In this document: one piece after another, positions 27,929 to 36,546 of the stretch | Numbering within the stretch: position 1 is the first letter of the stretch | Layout: every line of letters starts with the position of its first letter | From: Ferrovibrio terrae_A | GTDB taxonomy: Bacteria > Pseudomonadota > Alphaproteobacteria > Ferrovibrionales > Ferrovibrionaceae | Length of the DNA: 64,000 nt | Direction: 5' to 3' | NCBI RefSeq assembly: GCF_943372915.1 | Contig: NZ_CALSAN010000018.1 | Span: forward strand, 17,580 to 81,579 | The notes under the pieces: model-generated | The model's input: the letters and a program-made list of their open reading frames with translations, nothing else | The model's database searches: none | What the model was told of the DNA's origin: nothing | Program-made: the position numbers and the translations under genes

Positions 27929-29683
27929 ATGACCTTCTTCTCTGCAATCGCCTCGCTGCCTTTCAAGGTCAGCATCCTGCGTTCTGTTGGCGCCAAAATC
28001 TTCGCCATTGCCGCCAGCCTGCTTGCCATCATGGTGCTGGTCGCCGTCGTTGCCAGCCAGATGGCCCGGATCGTCAGCGATGAACTGACCCTGATTGAGC
28101 AGCATTACGTGCCGGCCTATTCCGCACTGGCGCGCGCCCATATCCGTTCGGTGGAAGAAGACCTCGCTGTGCGGCGCCTGATCGTGCATGTCCGCTCGGG
28201 CGACATGACGACCAACGAGCATAACGAGGCCTATCGCGCCGACATCTTCAAGGCGATCGAGGGGGTCAGGAGCGAGCTGGGCGTGACACGGCAGCATCTG
28301 GCTGCCTTGCTGGCATGGGACTCCTATTTCCATAACGACCAGGCCATTGCCCGCGTTGACGCTCAGCTGGAAATGATGCTGGAGATTTTCAGCAAGGAAG
28401 AGCGCGTGCTGACCCCGGTGCTGGACGGCCTGGCCGCCGAAGACTGGCAGAAGGTGTATGGGGCGCTGGATGCCATCGAGGATCGCACCACTGAGATAAA
28501 CGAGCGGCTCGAGCGGTATCGCACCGAAATGCGGTCTATCCTGCAAACTGCGGCCAGCAACGCACGCAGTTTCCAAGAGAACCTGATGCTGGCCAACATG
28601 ATCGTCACCATCCTGGCCTGCGCACTCGGCCTGGTTGCCGCCGGCTTCATCACCCGCAGCCTGGTGCGCCCGGTGAAGGCGCTGCTGCTGGGTGCTCAGC
28701 GGATCGAAAGCGGATCACTCGATGTCGATCTGCCGGTCTCGTCCCGCGACGAGATCGGCCAGCTCACCGCCAGCTTCAATGTCATGGTGGAAGAGTTGCG
28801 CAAGAAGGAGCGCATCCGCGACACCTTCGGCCGCTATATGGATCCGCGGATCGTGGAGGGCCTGCTTGAACGCCCCGATCTCGCTCACAGTGAAGGCGAG
28901 CGGCGCGTGATGACGGTGCTGTTCTGCGACATGCAGGGCTTCACGGCGCTGAGTGAACGTCTGTCTCCAGCCGCCCTGCTGGCCGTGGTGAACCGCTATC
29001 TGACCCTGATGTCGGAACCTGTGCGTCAGCATAACGGCGTCATCGACAAGTATATCGGCGATGCCATCATGGCCTATTGGGGCCCTCCCTTCGTAGCAAG
29101 CGATCGCCAGGCGATGCTGGCCTGCGAGGCTGCACTGGACATGATGAAGCAGCTGGACCGTTTCAACGCCGAATTGCCAGACCTGATCGGTATGCGCGGC
29201 AACCTGCCCAAGATCAACATCCGGATCGGCATCGCCACTGGCGAGATGCTGGTCGGCTCGATCGGTTCGGAATTCTCGCAGAGCTATTCCGTACTCGGCG
29301 ACAGCGTCAACCTCGCCTCGCGCCTGGAAGCTGCCAACAAAAGCTACGGCACACGCATCATGATCAATACGCAAACCCGCAACATGGTGGGCGATCAGTT
29401 TGCCCTGCGCGAGATCGACATGATGCGCGTTGTCGGCAAGACCGAACCGGAACGTGTCTACGAACTGTATGGGCCGGCTGGCGCGGTTCAGCATGAACGC
29501 GACACGGCCTTTGCCGAAGCGCTGGCAGCCTATCGGCAGGGCAACTGGGCTGCCGCGCGCCGATATCTGGAGCAGAAGGCCGGCGAGGATCCTCTGGCCG
29601 AGGCTTTCCTTACACGCATCGCGATCCTGGAAAAGGACACGCCGGAGGCCTGGGACGGCATCTGGACCATGACCCAGAAATAG
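27929..29683 (+). CDS. Membrane-bound class III adenylate/guanylate cyclase with HAMP domain
   Basis: I place the start at 27929 (584 residues), where a charged-hydrophobic membrane start begins; an ATG at 27890 is also possible and neither has a clear ribosome site. Layout: TM1 (about 24-46), a roughly 180-residue periplasmic helical sensor, TM2 (about 225-247), a HAMP linker with 'RLVRPVKALLLGAQRI'-like sequence, and a cyclase domain. Metal-binding Asp334 ('FCDMQGFT') and Asp378 ('GDAIMA'), Lys374 and 'SVLGDSVNLASRLE' are all present, so it should be active and make cAMP (Lys favours adenine). Confidence 0.88.
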   Translation: MTFFSAIASLPFKVSILRSVGAKIFAIAASLLAIMVLVAVVASQMARIVSDELTLIEQHYVPAYSALARAHIRSVEEDLAVRRLIVHVRSGDMTTNEHNEAYRADIFKAIEGVRSELGVTRQHLAALLAWDSYFHNDQAIARVDAQLEMMLEIFSKEERVLTPVLDGLAAEDWQKVYGALDAIEDRTTEINERLERYRTEMRSILQTAASNARSFQENLMLANMIVTILACALGLVAAGFITRSLVRPVKALLLGAQRIESGSLDVDLPVSSRDEIGQLTASFNVMVEELRKKERIRDTFGRYMDPRIVEGLLERPDLAHSEGERRVMTVLFCDMQGFTALSERLSPAALLAVVNRYLTLMSEPVRQHNGVIDKYIGDAIMAYWGPPFVASDRQAMLACEAALDMMKQLDRFNAELPDLIGMRGNLPKINIRIGIATGEMLVGSIGSEFSQSYSVLGDSVNLASRLEAANKSYGTRIMINTQTRNMVGDQFALREIDMMRVVGKTEPERVYELYGPAGAVQHERDTAFAEALAAYRQGNWAAARRYLEQKAGEDPLAEAFLTRIAILEKDTPEAWDGIWTMTQK

Positions 29684-29774
29684 GTTTTTGGTCCGTCATT
29701 TGGCGGCAATGGACTAGACAACCCTTCCAAGCCTGCCATATCAGTTCGCCACGACCAGCCACCAGAGCCTGCGC

Positions 29775-30548
29775 ATGACTGACTCAGCCATTACCGTTTC
29801 CGGCCTGGCCAAGACCTATGGCACGGACGAGAAGCAGGTGCGCGCCGTCGATGGCATCGACTTCCAGGTGGCGCCGGGCAGCGTGACCGCCCTGCTGGGC
29901 GGCAACGGCGCCGGCAAGACCACCACGATCGCCATGCTGCTTGGCCTGCTGAAGCCCTCGGCCGGCAGCATCCATATCCTTGGCACCGACATGCTGCGCG
30001 ACCGGCACCACATCCTGCCGCGGCTGAATTTCTCCTCGCCCTATGTCGACCTGCCGCATCGCCTGACCGTGCGGCAGAACCTGAAGGTGTTTGCCGGGCT
30101 CTATGCGGTGCCGCAGGCCGCCGCGCGCATCGAACAGCTGGCCGAGGAACTGAACTTCGCCGCCCTGCTCGACCGGCCGGCCGGCGCATTGTCTGCCGGG
30201 CAGAAAACCCGCGTGGCACTGGCCAAGGCACTGATCAATCAGCCCGACATGCTGCTGCTGGACGAGCCGACGGCGTCGCTGGATCCCGATACCGCCGACT
30301 GGGTGCGCAGCCTGCTGGAGAAATACCGGCAGGAGCGCGGCGTCACCATCCTGCTGGCCTCGCATAACATGGGCGAGGTCGAGCGGCTGTGCGACCAGGT
30401 GCTGATGATGAAGGAAGGCCGTATCGTCGACCGTGGCAGCGCGCCGGAGCTGATCGACCGCTATGGCCGACGTAACCTGGAGGAAGTATTCCTCGACATC
30501 GCGCGCGGCCAGGGCAAGGCGGCGGCGCTTGAAGGAGCGCCAGCATGA
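29775..30548 (+). CDS. ABC transporter ATP-binding protein (export type)
   Basis: A 257-residue nucleotide-binding subunit. Walker A 'GGNGAGKT' (43-50), Q-loop region 'FSSPYVDLPHRLTVRQNLKVFAGLY', signature 'LSAGQKTRVALAK', Walker B 'MLLLDEPTAS' and H-loop 'LLASHNM' are intact. It resembles the NodI/DrrA/CcmA-like branch that works with ABC-2 permeases. Its stop overlaps the next gene's start (ATGA), so the two subunits are translationally coupled. Cargo unknown. Confidence 0.92.
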   Translation: MTDSAITVSGLAKTYGTDEKQVRAVDGIDFQVAPGSVTALLGGNGAGKTTTIAMLLGLLKPSAGSIHILGTDMLRDRHHILPRLNFSSPYVDLPHRLTVRQNLKVFAGLYAVPQAAARIEQLAEELNFAALLDRPAGALSAGQKTRVALAKALINQPDMLLLDEPTASLDPDTADWVRSLLEKYRQERGVTILLASHNMGEVERLCDQVLMMKEGRIVDRGSAPELIDRYGRRNLEEVFLDIARGQGKAAALEGAPA

Positions 30549-31363
30549 GCATGGGCACCAACAGCATCAGCTGCAGCCTGCAGCGCATGACCGCCATGCT
30601 GCTGCGGCACTGGTATCTGCTATCTGGGTCATGGACCCGTGTCGTCGAGCTGATCTACTGGCCGGCCGTGCAGATGATCATGTGGGGCTTCCTGACCCAG
30701 TTCCTGGCCGGCAAGACTTCCTATGTGGCGCAAGCCTTCGGCGTGTTCATTGCCGGCATGATGCTGTGGGACTCGATGTTCCGCGTGCAGCTTGGCGTGG
30801 CGATCTCGTTCCTGGAAGAAATGTGGTCGCGCAACCTGGGCAACCTGTTCGTCAGCCCGTTGCGGCCGGGTGAATTCGCCGCCTCGATCCTGGCGATGGG
30901 CCTGATCCGCACCCTGGTCGGCATGGTCCCAGTCAGCTTCATGGCCTGGTGGTTCTTCGATTTCTCGGTCTATGGCATGGGCCTGGCGCTGGCCGCGTTC
31001 TTTTTCAGCCTGGTCATGTTCGGCTGGGCCATCGGCATCGCGGTCTGCGGCCTGATCATGCGCCGCGGTTTGGGTGCCGAGAGCGCGGCCTGGGGCGCCA
31101 TGTTCCTGATCCTGCCGGTGGCGGCCGTCTATTACCCGGTCAGCGTGCTGCCCGGCTGGCTGCAGCTGGTCGCCTGGTCGCTGCCGCCGGCCTATGTGTT
31201 CGAAGGCATGCGCGCGCTGCTGGTCGATGGCGTGCTGCGCAGCGACCTGCTGATCGGTGCCTTTGCGCTGAACGCACTGTATCTGGCGCTCGGCTTCATC
31301 ATCTTCCTCAGCCTGTTTGAATCGGCGCGCCGGCGCGGGCTGCTACTGGGCCAGGGTGAGTAG
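30545..31363 (+). CDS. ABC-2 type transporter permease
   Basis: A 272-residue inner-membrane protein with about six hydrophobic segments and the ABC-2 layout: N-terminal 'RHWYLLSGSWTRVVELIYWP', a cytoplasmic loop 'SFLEEMWSRNLGNLFVSPLRPGEF' that is the typical coupling region, and a C-terminal 'LPPAYVFEGMRALLVDG'. These match NodJ/DrrB-like permeases. It pairs with the ATPase 4 bp overlapping upstream. It overlaps tail-to-tail by 21 bp with the DUF2306-like gene. Confidence 0.9.
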   Translation: MSMGTNSISCSLQRMTAMLLRHWYLLSGSWTRVVELIYWPAVQMIMWGFLTQFLAGKTSYVAQAFGVFIAGMMLWDSMFRVQLGVAISFLEEMWSRNLGNLFVSPLRPGEFAASILAMGLIRTLVGMVPVSFMAWWFFDFSVYGMGLALAAFFFSLVMFGWAIGIAVCGLIMRRGLGAESAAWGAMFLILPVAAVYYPVSVLPGWLQLVAWSLPPAYVFEGMRALLVDGVLRSDLLIGAFALNALYLALGFIIFLSLFESARRRGLLLGQGE

Positions 31364-31759
31364 AGCCACGCCGTCGGTCATCAGCCGCCCGAGCAGGCGC
31401 ATCGGCAGCAGGGTGAACAGGCCCGGGATCACCAGGGCACCGAAAAACAGGCCGGTCATCGCCATGCGGTGCCGGGTGACCTTGCCGCGCCGGATCGCCA
31501 GCACCGCCAGCGGCACCAGAACCAGCACCAGCACGCTCAGGGCATGAATTGGGCTGTAGCTGCCCCGTATGCTGGTGATCCAGAAGGAACTGACCGCCGC
31601 CGTCAGCATCAGGCCGACCCAGATCCAGCCCAGCAATCGGTGCGAGAGGGTGCCCTTGCGACGGGCCAGCATCATGATTCCCAGCAGCAGCGCCAAAATT
31701 GTCGCCGTGAGATGGATATGAACGGCTGAGCCGGCCGTTAGGAGGGGCGTGAAATTCAT
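31343..31759 (-). CDS. DUF2306-like membrane protein
   Basis: About 138 residues from the ATG at 31759; an earlier in-frame TTG is less likely. It is four-helix hydrophobic with conserved-looking polar positions in the membrane: 'HIHLTATILALLLG', 'SHRLLGWIWVGLMLTAAVSSF', 'SPIHALSVLVLVLVP' and 'HRMAMTGLFFGALVIPG'. The spaced His residues resemble the DUF2306 family, which looks like a small b-type heme or quinone membrane fold, but no function is established. It stands between the ABC exporter and the chvI promoter on the opposite strand. Confidence 0.7.
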   Translation of the reverse strand: MNFTPLLTAGSAVHIHLTATILALLLGIMMLARRKGTLSHRLLGWIWVGLMLTAAVSSFWITSIRGSYSPIHALSVLVLVLVPLAVLAIRRGKVTRHRMAMTGLFFGALVIPGLFTLLPMRLLGRLMTDGVALLTLAQ

Positions 31760-31780
31760 GCCCAAAGCCTGCCCCACCCC

Positions 31781-31809
31781 CTGCAAACCGGCCAGCGACT
31801 TGCTATATA
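31781..31809 (+). promoter_or_regulatory. Putative promoter of chvI
   Basis: CTGCAA (31781-31786), a 17-bp spacer and TATATA (31804-31809), placed about 59 bp before the chvI start. The -35 match is partial. Confidence 0.4.
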
Positions 31810-31867
31810 GATGTGACGATGATCACCGGTTTTCCGGGACTTTCCGCCCGCCATCAAGGATCTCTCC

Positions 31868-32575
31868 GTGAGCGCCACCATTGCCCTGGTCGATGACGAC
31901 CGCAACATCCTGACTTCCGTTTCAATCGCCCTGGAAGCCGAAGGCTACAAGGTGCGCACCTATAACGACGGCGCCGAAGCGCTGCGCCACCTGACCCAGC
32001 AACTGCCGGATCTGGTGATTCTCGATATCAAGATGCCCCGTCTTGATGGCATGGAAACCCTGAGCCGCCTGCGCCGCGTCAGCCAGGTGCCGGTGATCTT
32101 CCTCACCTCGAAAGACGAGGAGATCGACGAGGTGCTCGGCCTCAAGATGGGCGCCGACGATTACATCACCAAACCGTTCAGCCAGCGCCTGCTGATCGAG
32201 CGCATCAAGGCGGTGCTGCGGCGTGCCGAGGCCAACCGGCCAGGTGCGGAAGAAACCGCAAGCGACAAGATGGTGGTGCGTGGTCCGCTCAGCCTGGATC
32301 CAGCGCGGCATCGCTGCACCTGGAAGGGTGAGGAAGTGGTGCTCACGGTCACCGAATTCCTGCTGCTGGATGCGTTGGCGCAGCGCCCCGGCCATGTAAA
32401 GAACCGCGACCAGTTGATGGATGCGGCCTACGACGACAATGTCTATGTCGACGACCGCACCATCGACAGCCACATCAAGCGGCTGCGCAAGAAGTTCAAG
32501 ATGGTCGATGACAGCTTCGATTCAATCGAAACGCTGTATGGTGTTGGCTATCGCTTCAAGGAACAGGCGGCCTGA
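31868..32575 (+). CDS. chvI: Response regulator ChvI (OmpR family)
   Basis: A 235-residue two-component regulator. The receiver domain has its acidic pocket 'LVDDDRN', phospho-acceptor Asp53 in 'LDIKMPRLDGME', and the Lys in 'DDYITKPFS'. The C-terminal winged helix is typical ('LTVTEFLLLDALAQRPGHVKNRDQLM', 'VDDRTIDSHIKRLRKKF', 'ETLYGVGYRF'). Orthologues in Alphaproteobacteria control envelope and central-carbon genes. It heads the series chvI-chvG-hprK-rapZ-EIIA-HPr, with its kinase 58 bp downstream. Confidence 0.95.
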   Translation: MSATIALVDDDRNILTSVSIALEAEGYKVRTYNDGAEALRHLTQQLPDLVILDIKMPRLDGMETLSRLRRVSQVPVIFLTSKDEEIDEVLGLKMGADDYITKPFSQRLLIERIKAVLRRAEANRPGAEETASDKMVVRGPLSLDPARHRCTWKGEEVVLTVTEFLLLDALAQRPGHVKNRDQLMDAAYDDNVYVDDRTIDSHIKRLRKKFKMVDDSFDSIETLYGVGYRFKEQAA

Positions 32576-32633
32576 CCGTTTCAAAGCAGCTGCCGGGCTG
32601 GGGTAACAGGATGCACAGCAGGGAGAGCGGGCG

Positions 32634-34229
32634 GTGACCGATCAGTCTCCGCGGCGGCGGCTGATGTCGCCGCTGACGCGTCGCATCCTGCTGATCAATC
32701 TGGCAGCACCGATCGCGCTGGTGCTGGCCTTTTTCTACCTCGACCAGTTCCGCCTCAGCCTGATCGATACGCGACTAACCGCTTTGCGCTACGAGGCAGA
32801 CCTGATCGCCGGCGCGCTGGGCGAGTCCGCCATCAGCCCGTCGGAGTTCACCCCCACGCTGGAACCGGAATTGGCCCGCCAGCTGCTGCGCCGCCTGTCG
32901 GCACAGTCAAGTGCGCGCGCACGGCTGTTCGATGCTGAGGGCGAGTTGATCGCCGACAGCCGGCTGCTGCTGGCGGCCGGCCGCGGCGTGGTGACCCGGC
33001 AACTGCCGCCGCCGAATATCGACACGCCTTGGGAACGCGCGCTGATCGGACTTTACGACAAGGTCAATGCCCTGTTCATGACCACGCTCGACCTGCCCAA
33101 ATACGTCGAGCTGCCATTCACCCATGCCAATGATTATCCGGAAGCGCGCCGCGCACTGACCGGCGAAAATGGTGATCAGCTGCGCGACCTGCCCGACGGT
33201 CGCATCATGCTGTCGGTCGCCGTGCCGGTGCAGGGCCTGCGCAAGGTGATGGGCGCCCTGCTGCTGAATGTCGATAGCGCCGAGCTGGATGCCCGCGTGC
33301 GCGAGGAACGGCTGGGCGTGCTCAAGGTGTTTGCCGCCGTGCTTGGCTTCACCGTGCTGGCCTCGCTGTACCTGGCTGGCGCCATCGTGCGGCCGATCCA
33401 CCGTCTGGCAGAAGCCGCCGAGCGCATTCGCGCCGCCAAGGGCCGCATCGCCCACCTGTCGCTGCCGGACTATTCAGGCCGCCGGGATGAGATCGGTGAC
33501 CTGTCCAGCGTGTTGCGCGCCATGACGGCCGCGCTGTCGCAGCGGCTGGATTCGATCGAGCAGTTTGCCGCCGATGTCTCGCATGAGATCAAGAACCCGC
33601 TTACCTCGCTGCGCAGCGCCATGGAAACCTTCCTGCGCACCGAGAAACCGGAACTGCGCGCCCGCCTGCTGACCGTGATGCAGGATGACGTGCGCCGCAT
33701 GGATCGCCTGATCACCGATATCTCCGGCGCGTCGCGGCTGGATGCCGAACTGGCACGCAGCGAAGCCCAATCGCTGGATATCGCCGAGATGCTGCGCTCG
33801 GTGGTGGAAACCTACAGCGCCCGGCTGGCTGAAACCGGCCCGCAGATCGAGTTGAAACTGATCGAGCCTGGCCCCTATGTGGCACCGGGTTTCGAGGGCC
33901 GGATCGGCCAGGTGGCCCGAAACCTGATCGACAACGCCATTTCCTTCAGCCCTCCGGGCAGCACGATCAGCATCGTGGTGAAGCGTGAGCTTCGCCACAT
34001 CATGTTCAGTGTCACCGATGAGGGCCCCGGCATTCCGCCCGAAAACCTGGAATCGATCTTCGAGCGCTTCTATAGCGAACGCCCGGCAAGTGAAGCCTTC
34101 GGCCTGCATTCCGGTCTTGGCCTTTCCATCGCCCGCCAGGTGGTACAGTCGCTCGGCGGCGAAATCCGTGCGGAGAACCGCGACGACGGTCGGACCGGTG
34201 CCCGTTTCACGGTTCGCCTGCCGTTGTAG
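32634..34229 (+). CDS. chvG: Sensor histidine kinase ChvG
   Basis: A 531-residue membrane kinase starting with GTG (GGGAG 10 bp upstream). TM1 about 20-36, a large periplasmic domain to about 225 ('FTPTLEPELARQLLRRLSAQ' begins it), TM2 about 230-250, HAMP, then the H-box 'AADVSHEIKNPLTSLR' with His317 and an ATP-binding domain with N-box 'NLIDNAISFS', G1 'TDEGPGIP' and G2 'GLHSGLGLSIARQVV'. All kinase motifs are intact. It should phosphorylate ChvI in response to envelope or acid stress. Confidence 0.95.
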   Translation: MTDQSPRRRLMSPLTRRILLINLAAPIALVLAFFYLDQFRLSLIDTRLTALRYEADLIAGALGESAISPSEFTPTLEPELARQLLRRLSAQSSARARLFDAEGELIADSRLLLAAGRGVVTRQLPPPNIDTPWERALIGLYDKVNALFMTTLDLPKYVELPFTHANDYPEARRALTGENGDQLRDLPDGRIMLSVAVPVQGLRKVMGALLLNVDSAELDARVREERLGVLKVFAAVLGFTVLASLYLAGAIVRPIHRLAEAAERIRAAKGRIAHLSLPDYSGRRDEIGDLSSVLRAMTAALSQRLDSIEQFAADVSHEIKNPLTSLRSAMETFLRTEKPELRARLLTVMQDDVRRMDRLITDISGASRLDAELARSEAQSLDIAEMLRSVVETYSARLAETGPQIELKLIEPGPYVAPGFEGRIGQVARNLIDNAISFSPPGSTISIVVKRELRHIMFSVTDEGPGIPPENLESIFERFYSERPASEAFGLHSGLGLSIARQVVQSLGGEIRAENRDDGRTGARFTVRLPL

Positions 34230-34324
34230 GCCGCCCGGCCTTGCAGGCCCTGGGCCGTTAACCAAGGCAACTCTGCATAAGGATGTATTGACTCTGCCGG
34301 AATGGCTCGGCAGGCTGCGCGCCC

Positions 34325-34828
34325 ATGCTGACCCTCCATGCTAGCTGCGTGGCGATTGCCGGCGCAGCGGTGCTGCTGCGCGGTCCGTCCGGAGCTGGAA
34401 AATCCGATCTTGCACTCCGCCTGCTTGATGCCGGCGCCGGCCTTGTGGCCGATGACCAGACGTGCCTGCAACGCGATGGCAGCCGCCTGATCGCCAGCGC
34501 GCCGCCGGCGCTGCGCGGCCTGCTGGAAGTGCGTGGCCTGGGCCCGGTTGCGCATGCCTGTATTGGTCCGATGCCGGTGGCCTTGCTGATCGATCTGGTG
34601 CCGCGCAAGGATGTGCCGCGCCTGCCCGAGCCGCGCGTTGAAAGTTTTCTCAGGATCGAACTGCCTTGCCTGTCGCTACACGCCTTCGAGGCCAGCGCCG
34701 CGGTAAAGGTGAAATGGGCACTGGCGCGCGCCGTCGCCGGTACGCTGTTCCAGCCCGAGGAAATTCGCCCGGAAGATCTGCGTCTTGGGGAAAACCCCAT
34801 CGTCACGCCGTTCAAGCGCAAAGCCTGA
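34325..34828 (+). CDS. hprK: HPr kinase/phosphorylase, short alphaproteobacterial form
   Basis: A 167-residue protein with only the catalytic part of HPr kinase/phosphorylase, lacking the N-terminal half found in Firmicutes; this short form is usual in Alphaproteobacteria. Walker A 'GPSGAGKS' (20-27), 'GLVADDQ' with the catalytic Asp region, and the family signature 'GLLEVRGLG' are present. It would phosphorylate and dephosphorylate the regulatory Ser of HPr encoded downstream (Ser56). It lies 95 bp after chvG. Confidence 0.9.
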   Translation: MLTLHASCVAIAGAAVLLRGPSGAGKSDLALRLLDAGAGLVADDQTCLQRDGSRLIASAPPALRGLLEVRGLGPVAHACIGPMPVALLIDLVPRKDVPRLPEPRVESFLRIELPCLSLHAFEASAAVKVKWALARAVAGTLFQPEEIRPEDLRLGENPIVTPFKRKA

Positions 34829-34831
34829 CCG

Positions 34832-35734
34832 ATGACAGCCGCTGCCGATCCGATCCGTTTTGTTGTCGTCAGCGGCCTCTCCGGCGCAGGCAAAACCACT
34901 GCGCTAAAGCTGCTTGAAGACTACGGCTACGAGGCGGTCGATAATCTGCCGATGCCGTTGTTGCGCCGCCTCACCTTGCCCGACGATGACAGCAACTCGG
35001 ACACCGGCAGCCAGCCGCGCCGTGCGATTGCCGCGGGTATCGACAGCCGTACCCGCGATTTTCAACCCGACCGCCTGATCGCCCTGCTGGCGGAGCTGAA
35101 GCAGCGCCCGGACCTTGCCGTGCAACTGCTGTATTTCGACTGCGAGGACGAGGTGTTGCTCAAGCGCTTCACCGCCACCCGCCGGCGCCACCCGCTGGCA
35201 GCCGACCGGCCGATTGCCGATGGCATCGCGGCCGAACGCAGGCTTATGCAGCCCCTGCGGACCGAGGCTGACCTTGTGATCGACACTTCGGCTGTCACAT
35301 TGCCCGAATTCCGGCAGGTTCTGGCCGCGCAATTCGCGCTGGACGCCTTGCCCGGCCTCAGTATCATGGTGCTCTCGTTTTCCTACAAACTTGGCCTGCC
35401 ACGCGAGGCGGATCTGGTGTTCGATGTGCGCTTCCTGCGCAATCCGCATTATGATGAAATCCTGCGCCCGCAGACCGGCACCGACCCAGGCGTTGCAAAC
35501 TATGTCACTGCCGATCCAGGCTATGCCGATTTCTTTGCCCGGCTGCGCGACATGATCGATACCCTGGTGCCGCGCTATGCCACCGAGGGCAAGCGTTACC
35601 TGACCATTGCGATCGGTTGCACAGGCGGGCGGCACCGCTCCGTTGTGGTTGCCGAGGCCCTGGGCAAACACTTGCGCGAAACCAGCCAACGTGTCGATAT
35701 CCGCCACCGCGACCGCGATCTCACCAGCGCTTGA
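34832..35734 (+). CDS. rapZ: RNase adapter protein RapZ / nucleotide-binding YvcJ family
   Basis: A 300-residue P-loop protein: Walker A 'GLSGAGKTTA' (15-24), Walker B region 'LLYFDCEDEVLL', and the conserved C-terminal domain 'FSYKLGLPREADLVFDVRFLRNPHY' with 'IGCTGGRHRSV'. In enterobacteria RapZ binds glucosamine-6-phosphate and directs RNase E to small RNAs; in Alphaproteobacteria the role is less clear, but its position between HPr kinase and EIIA is conserved. It starts 3 bp after hprK. Confidence 0.94.
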   Translation: MTAAADPIRFVVVSGLSGAGKTTALKLLEDYGYEAVDNLPMPLLRRLTLPDDDSNSDTGSQPRRAIAAGIDSRTRDFQPDRLIALLAELKQRPDLAVQLLYFDCEDEVLLKRFTATRRRHPLAADRPIADGIAAERRLMQPLRTEADLVIDTSAVTLPEFRQVLAAQFALDALPGLSIMVLSFSYKLGLPREADLVFDVRFLRNPHYDEILRPQTGTDPGVANYVTADPGYADFFARLRDMIDTLVPRYATEGKRYLTIAIGCTGGRHRSVVVAEALGKHLRETSQRVDIRHRDRDLTSA

Positions 35735-35763
35735 GCCGCAGCCGCTAAGGAATCCCCAGACCC

Positions 35764-35796
35764 ATGACCAGCAACAAAATCGATAGCGTCCCATGA
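35764..35796 (+). CDS. Ten-codon upstream ORF coupled to the EIIA gene
   Basis: An ATG at 35764 preceded by AAGGAA (about ten bases) opens a 10-codon frame (MTSNKIDSVP) whose TGA overlaps the EIIA ATG as ATGA (35793-35796). The EIIA start itself has no clear ribosome site, so this leader could deliver ribosomes by re-initiation. No homology can be judged at this length. Confidence 0.4.
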   Translation: MTSNKIDSVP

Positions 35797-36200
35797 TCGG
35801 TATTGTCGTCGTCACCCACGGCCGCCTTGCTGAAGAGTTCATCAACGCCACCGAGCACGTGGTCGGACCGCAGAAGAGCATGCGCGCCGTCTGCATTGGC
35901 CCGGATGACGACATGGAACAGCGCCGCCAGGATATCCTCGCCGCCGTCGCCGCCGTCGATGCCGGCAAGGGCGTGATCGTGCTGACCGACATGTTTGGTG
36001 GCACGCCGTCTAATCTCGCCATCTCGATCATGGACCAGGCCAAGGTCGAGGTGATCGCCGGCGTCAATCTGCCGATGCTGATCAAGCTGGCCAGCGTGCG
36101 CGGCAAAGCCGAACTGGCCAGCGCCGTCAGCGCCGGCCAGGAAGCCGGCCGCAAATACATCAACGTCGCCTCCAAGCTGCTGGCCGGAGAATCCGCCTGA
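35793..36200 (+). CDS. PTS EIIA component, mannose-family fold
   Basis: A 135-residue regulatory EIIA of the mannose family. The phospho-acceptor is His9 in 'VVVTHGRLAEEF'; 'GVIVLTDMFGGTPSNLA' and 'GVNLPMLIKLAS' are family-typical. With no sugar permease in the window, it is probably part of the regulatory PTS that senses energy or nitrogen state and acts on metabolic targets. It overlaps the HPr gene by one base (TGATG at 36198-36202). Confidence 0.93.
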   Translation: MIGIVVVTHGRLAEEFINATEHVVGPQKSMRAVCIGPDDDMEQRRQDILAAVAAVDAGKGVIVLTDMFGGTPSNLAISIMDQAKVEVIAGVNLPMLIKLASVRGKAELASAVSAGQEAGRKYINVASKLLAGESA

Positions 36201-36499
36201 TGGATGCAGCGGCATCGAATGGCGTGCCGCTGCTCCGCAGCGTCACCATTCCCAACCAGCGGGGCCTGCATGCCCGTGCCGCGGCGAAGTTCGTGCAGGT
36301 GGTGGCGCGCTTTCCCCAGGCCAAGATCCAGGTTTCTAAGGACGGTCAGACCGTCAATGGCGAATCCATCATGGGCCTGATGATGCTGGCCGGAACCCAG
36401 GGCAGCAGCATCGATATCACCGCCTCCGGCGCCGAAGCTGCGGCTGCCCTCGAAGCCCTGATCGCCCTGGTGGAGGGCAAATTCGGGGAATCTGAATAG
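36200..36499 (+). CDS. ptsH: Phosphocarrier protein HPr
   Basis: A 99-residue HPr with His24 in 'NQRGLHARAAAKFVQ' (receives phosphate from enzyme I) and regulatory Ser56 in 'NGESIMGLMMLA' (target of HprK). Both phosphorylation sites are kept, in line with the HprK gene upstream. Enzyme I is not encoded in the window. It is the last gene before the ahcY promoter region. Confidence 0.95.
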   Translation: MDAAASNGVPLLRSVTIPNQRGLHARAAAKFVQVVARFPQAKIQVSKDGQTVNGESIMGLMMLAGTQGSSIDITASGAEAAAALEALIALVEGKFGESE

Positions 36500-36522
36500 C
36501 CAGACCTTAAAATCTATATACC

Positions 36523-36546
36523 TATATAAAGATTTCTTTATATAAT
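36523..36546 (+). promoter_or_regulatory. 22-bp palindromic operator overlapping the ahcY -10 box
   Basis: TATATAAAGA-TT-TCTTTATATA is a perfect inverted repeat (36523-36544). A consensus -10 hexamer TATAAT (36541-36546) overlaps its right arm, so a bound protein would block RNA polymerase. The sequence resembles operators I recall for ArsR-type SAM/SAH-responsive repressors upstream of methionine-cycle genes; that comparison is from memory. Confidence 0.7.

Noticed and set aside
25861..28083. A 740-codon plus-strand frame opposite patatin and mscS
   Set aside because: Antisense shadow; both minus-strand genes have full catalytic or pore motifs.
34288..34344. A TTG-started 18-codon ORF overlapping the hprK start
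   Set aside because: Non-ATG start and no independent support; kept out of the feature list.
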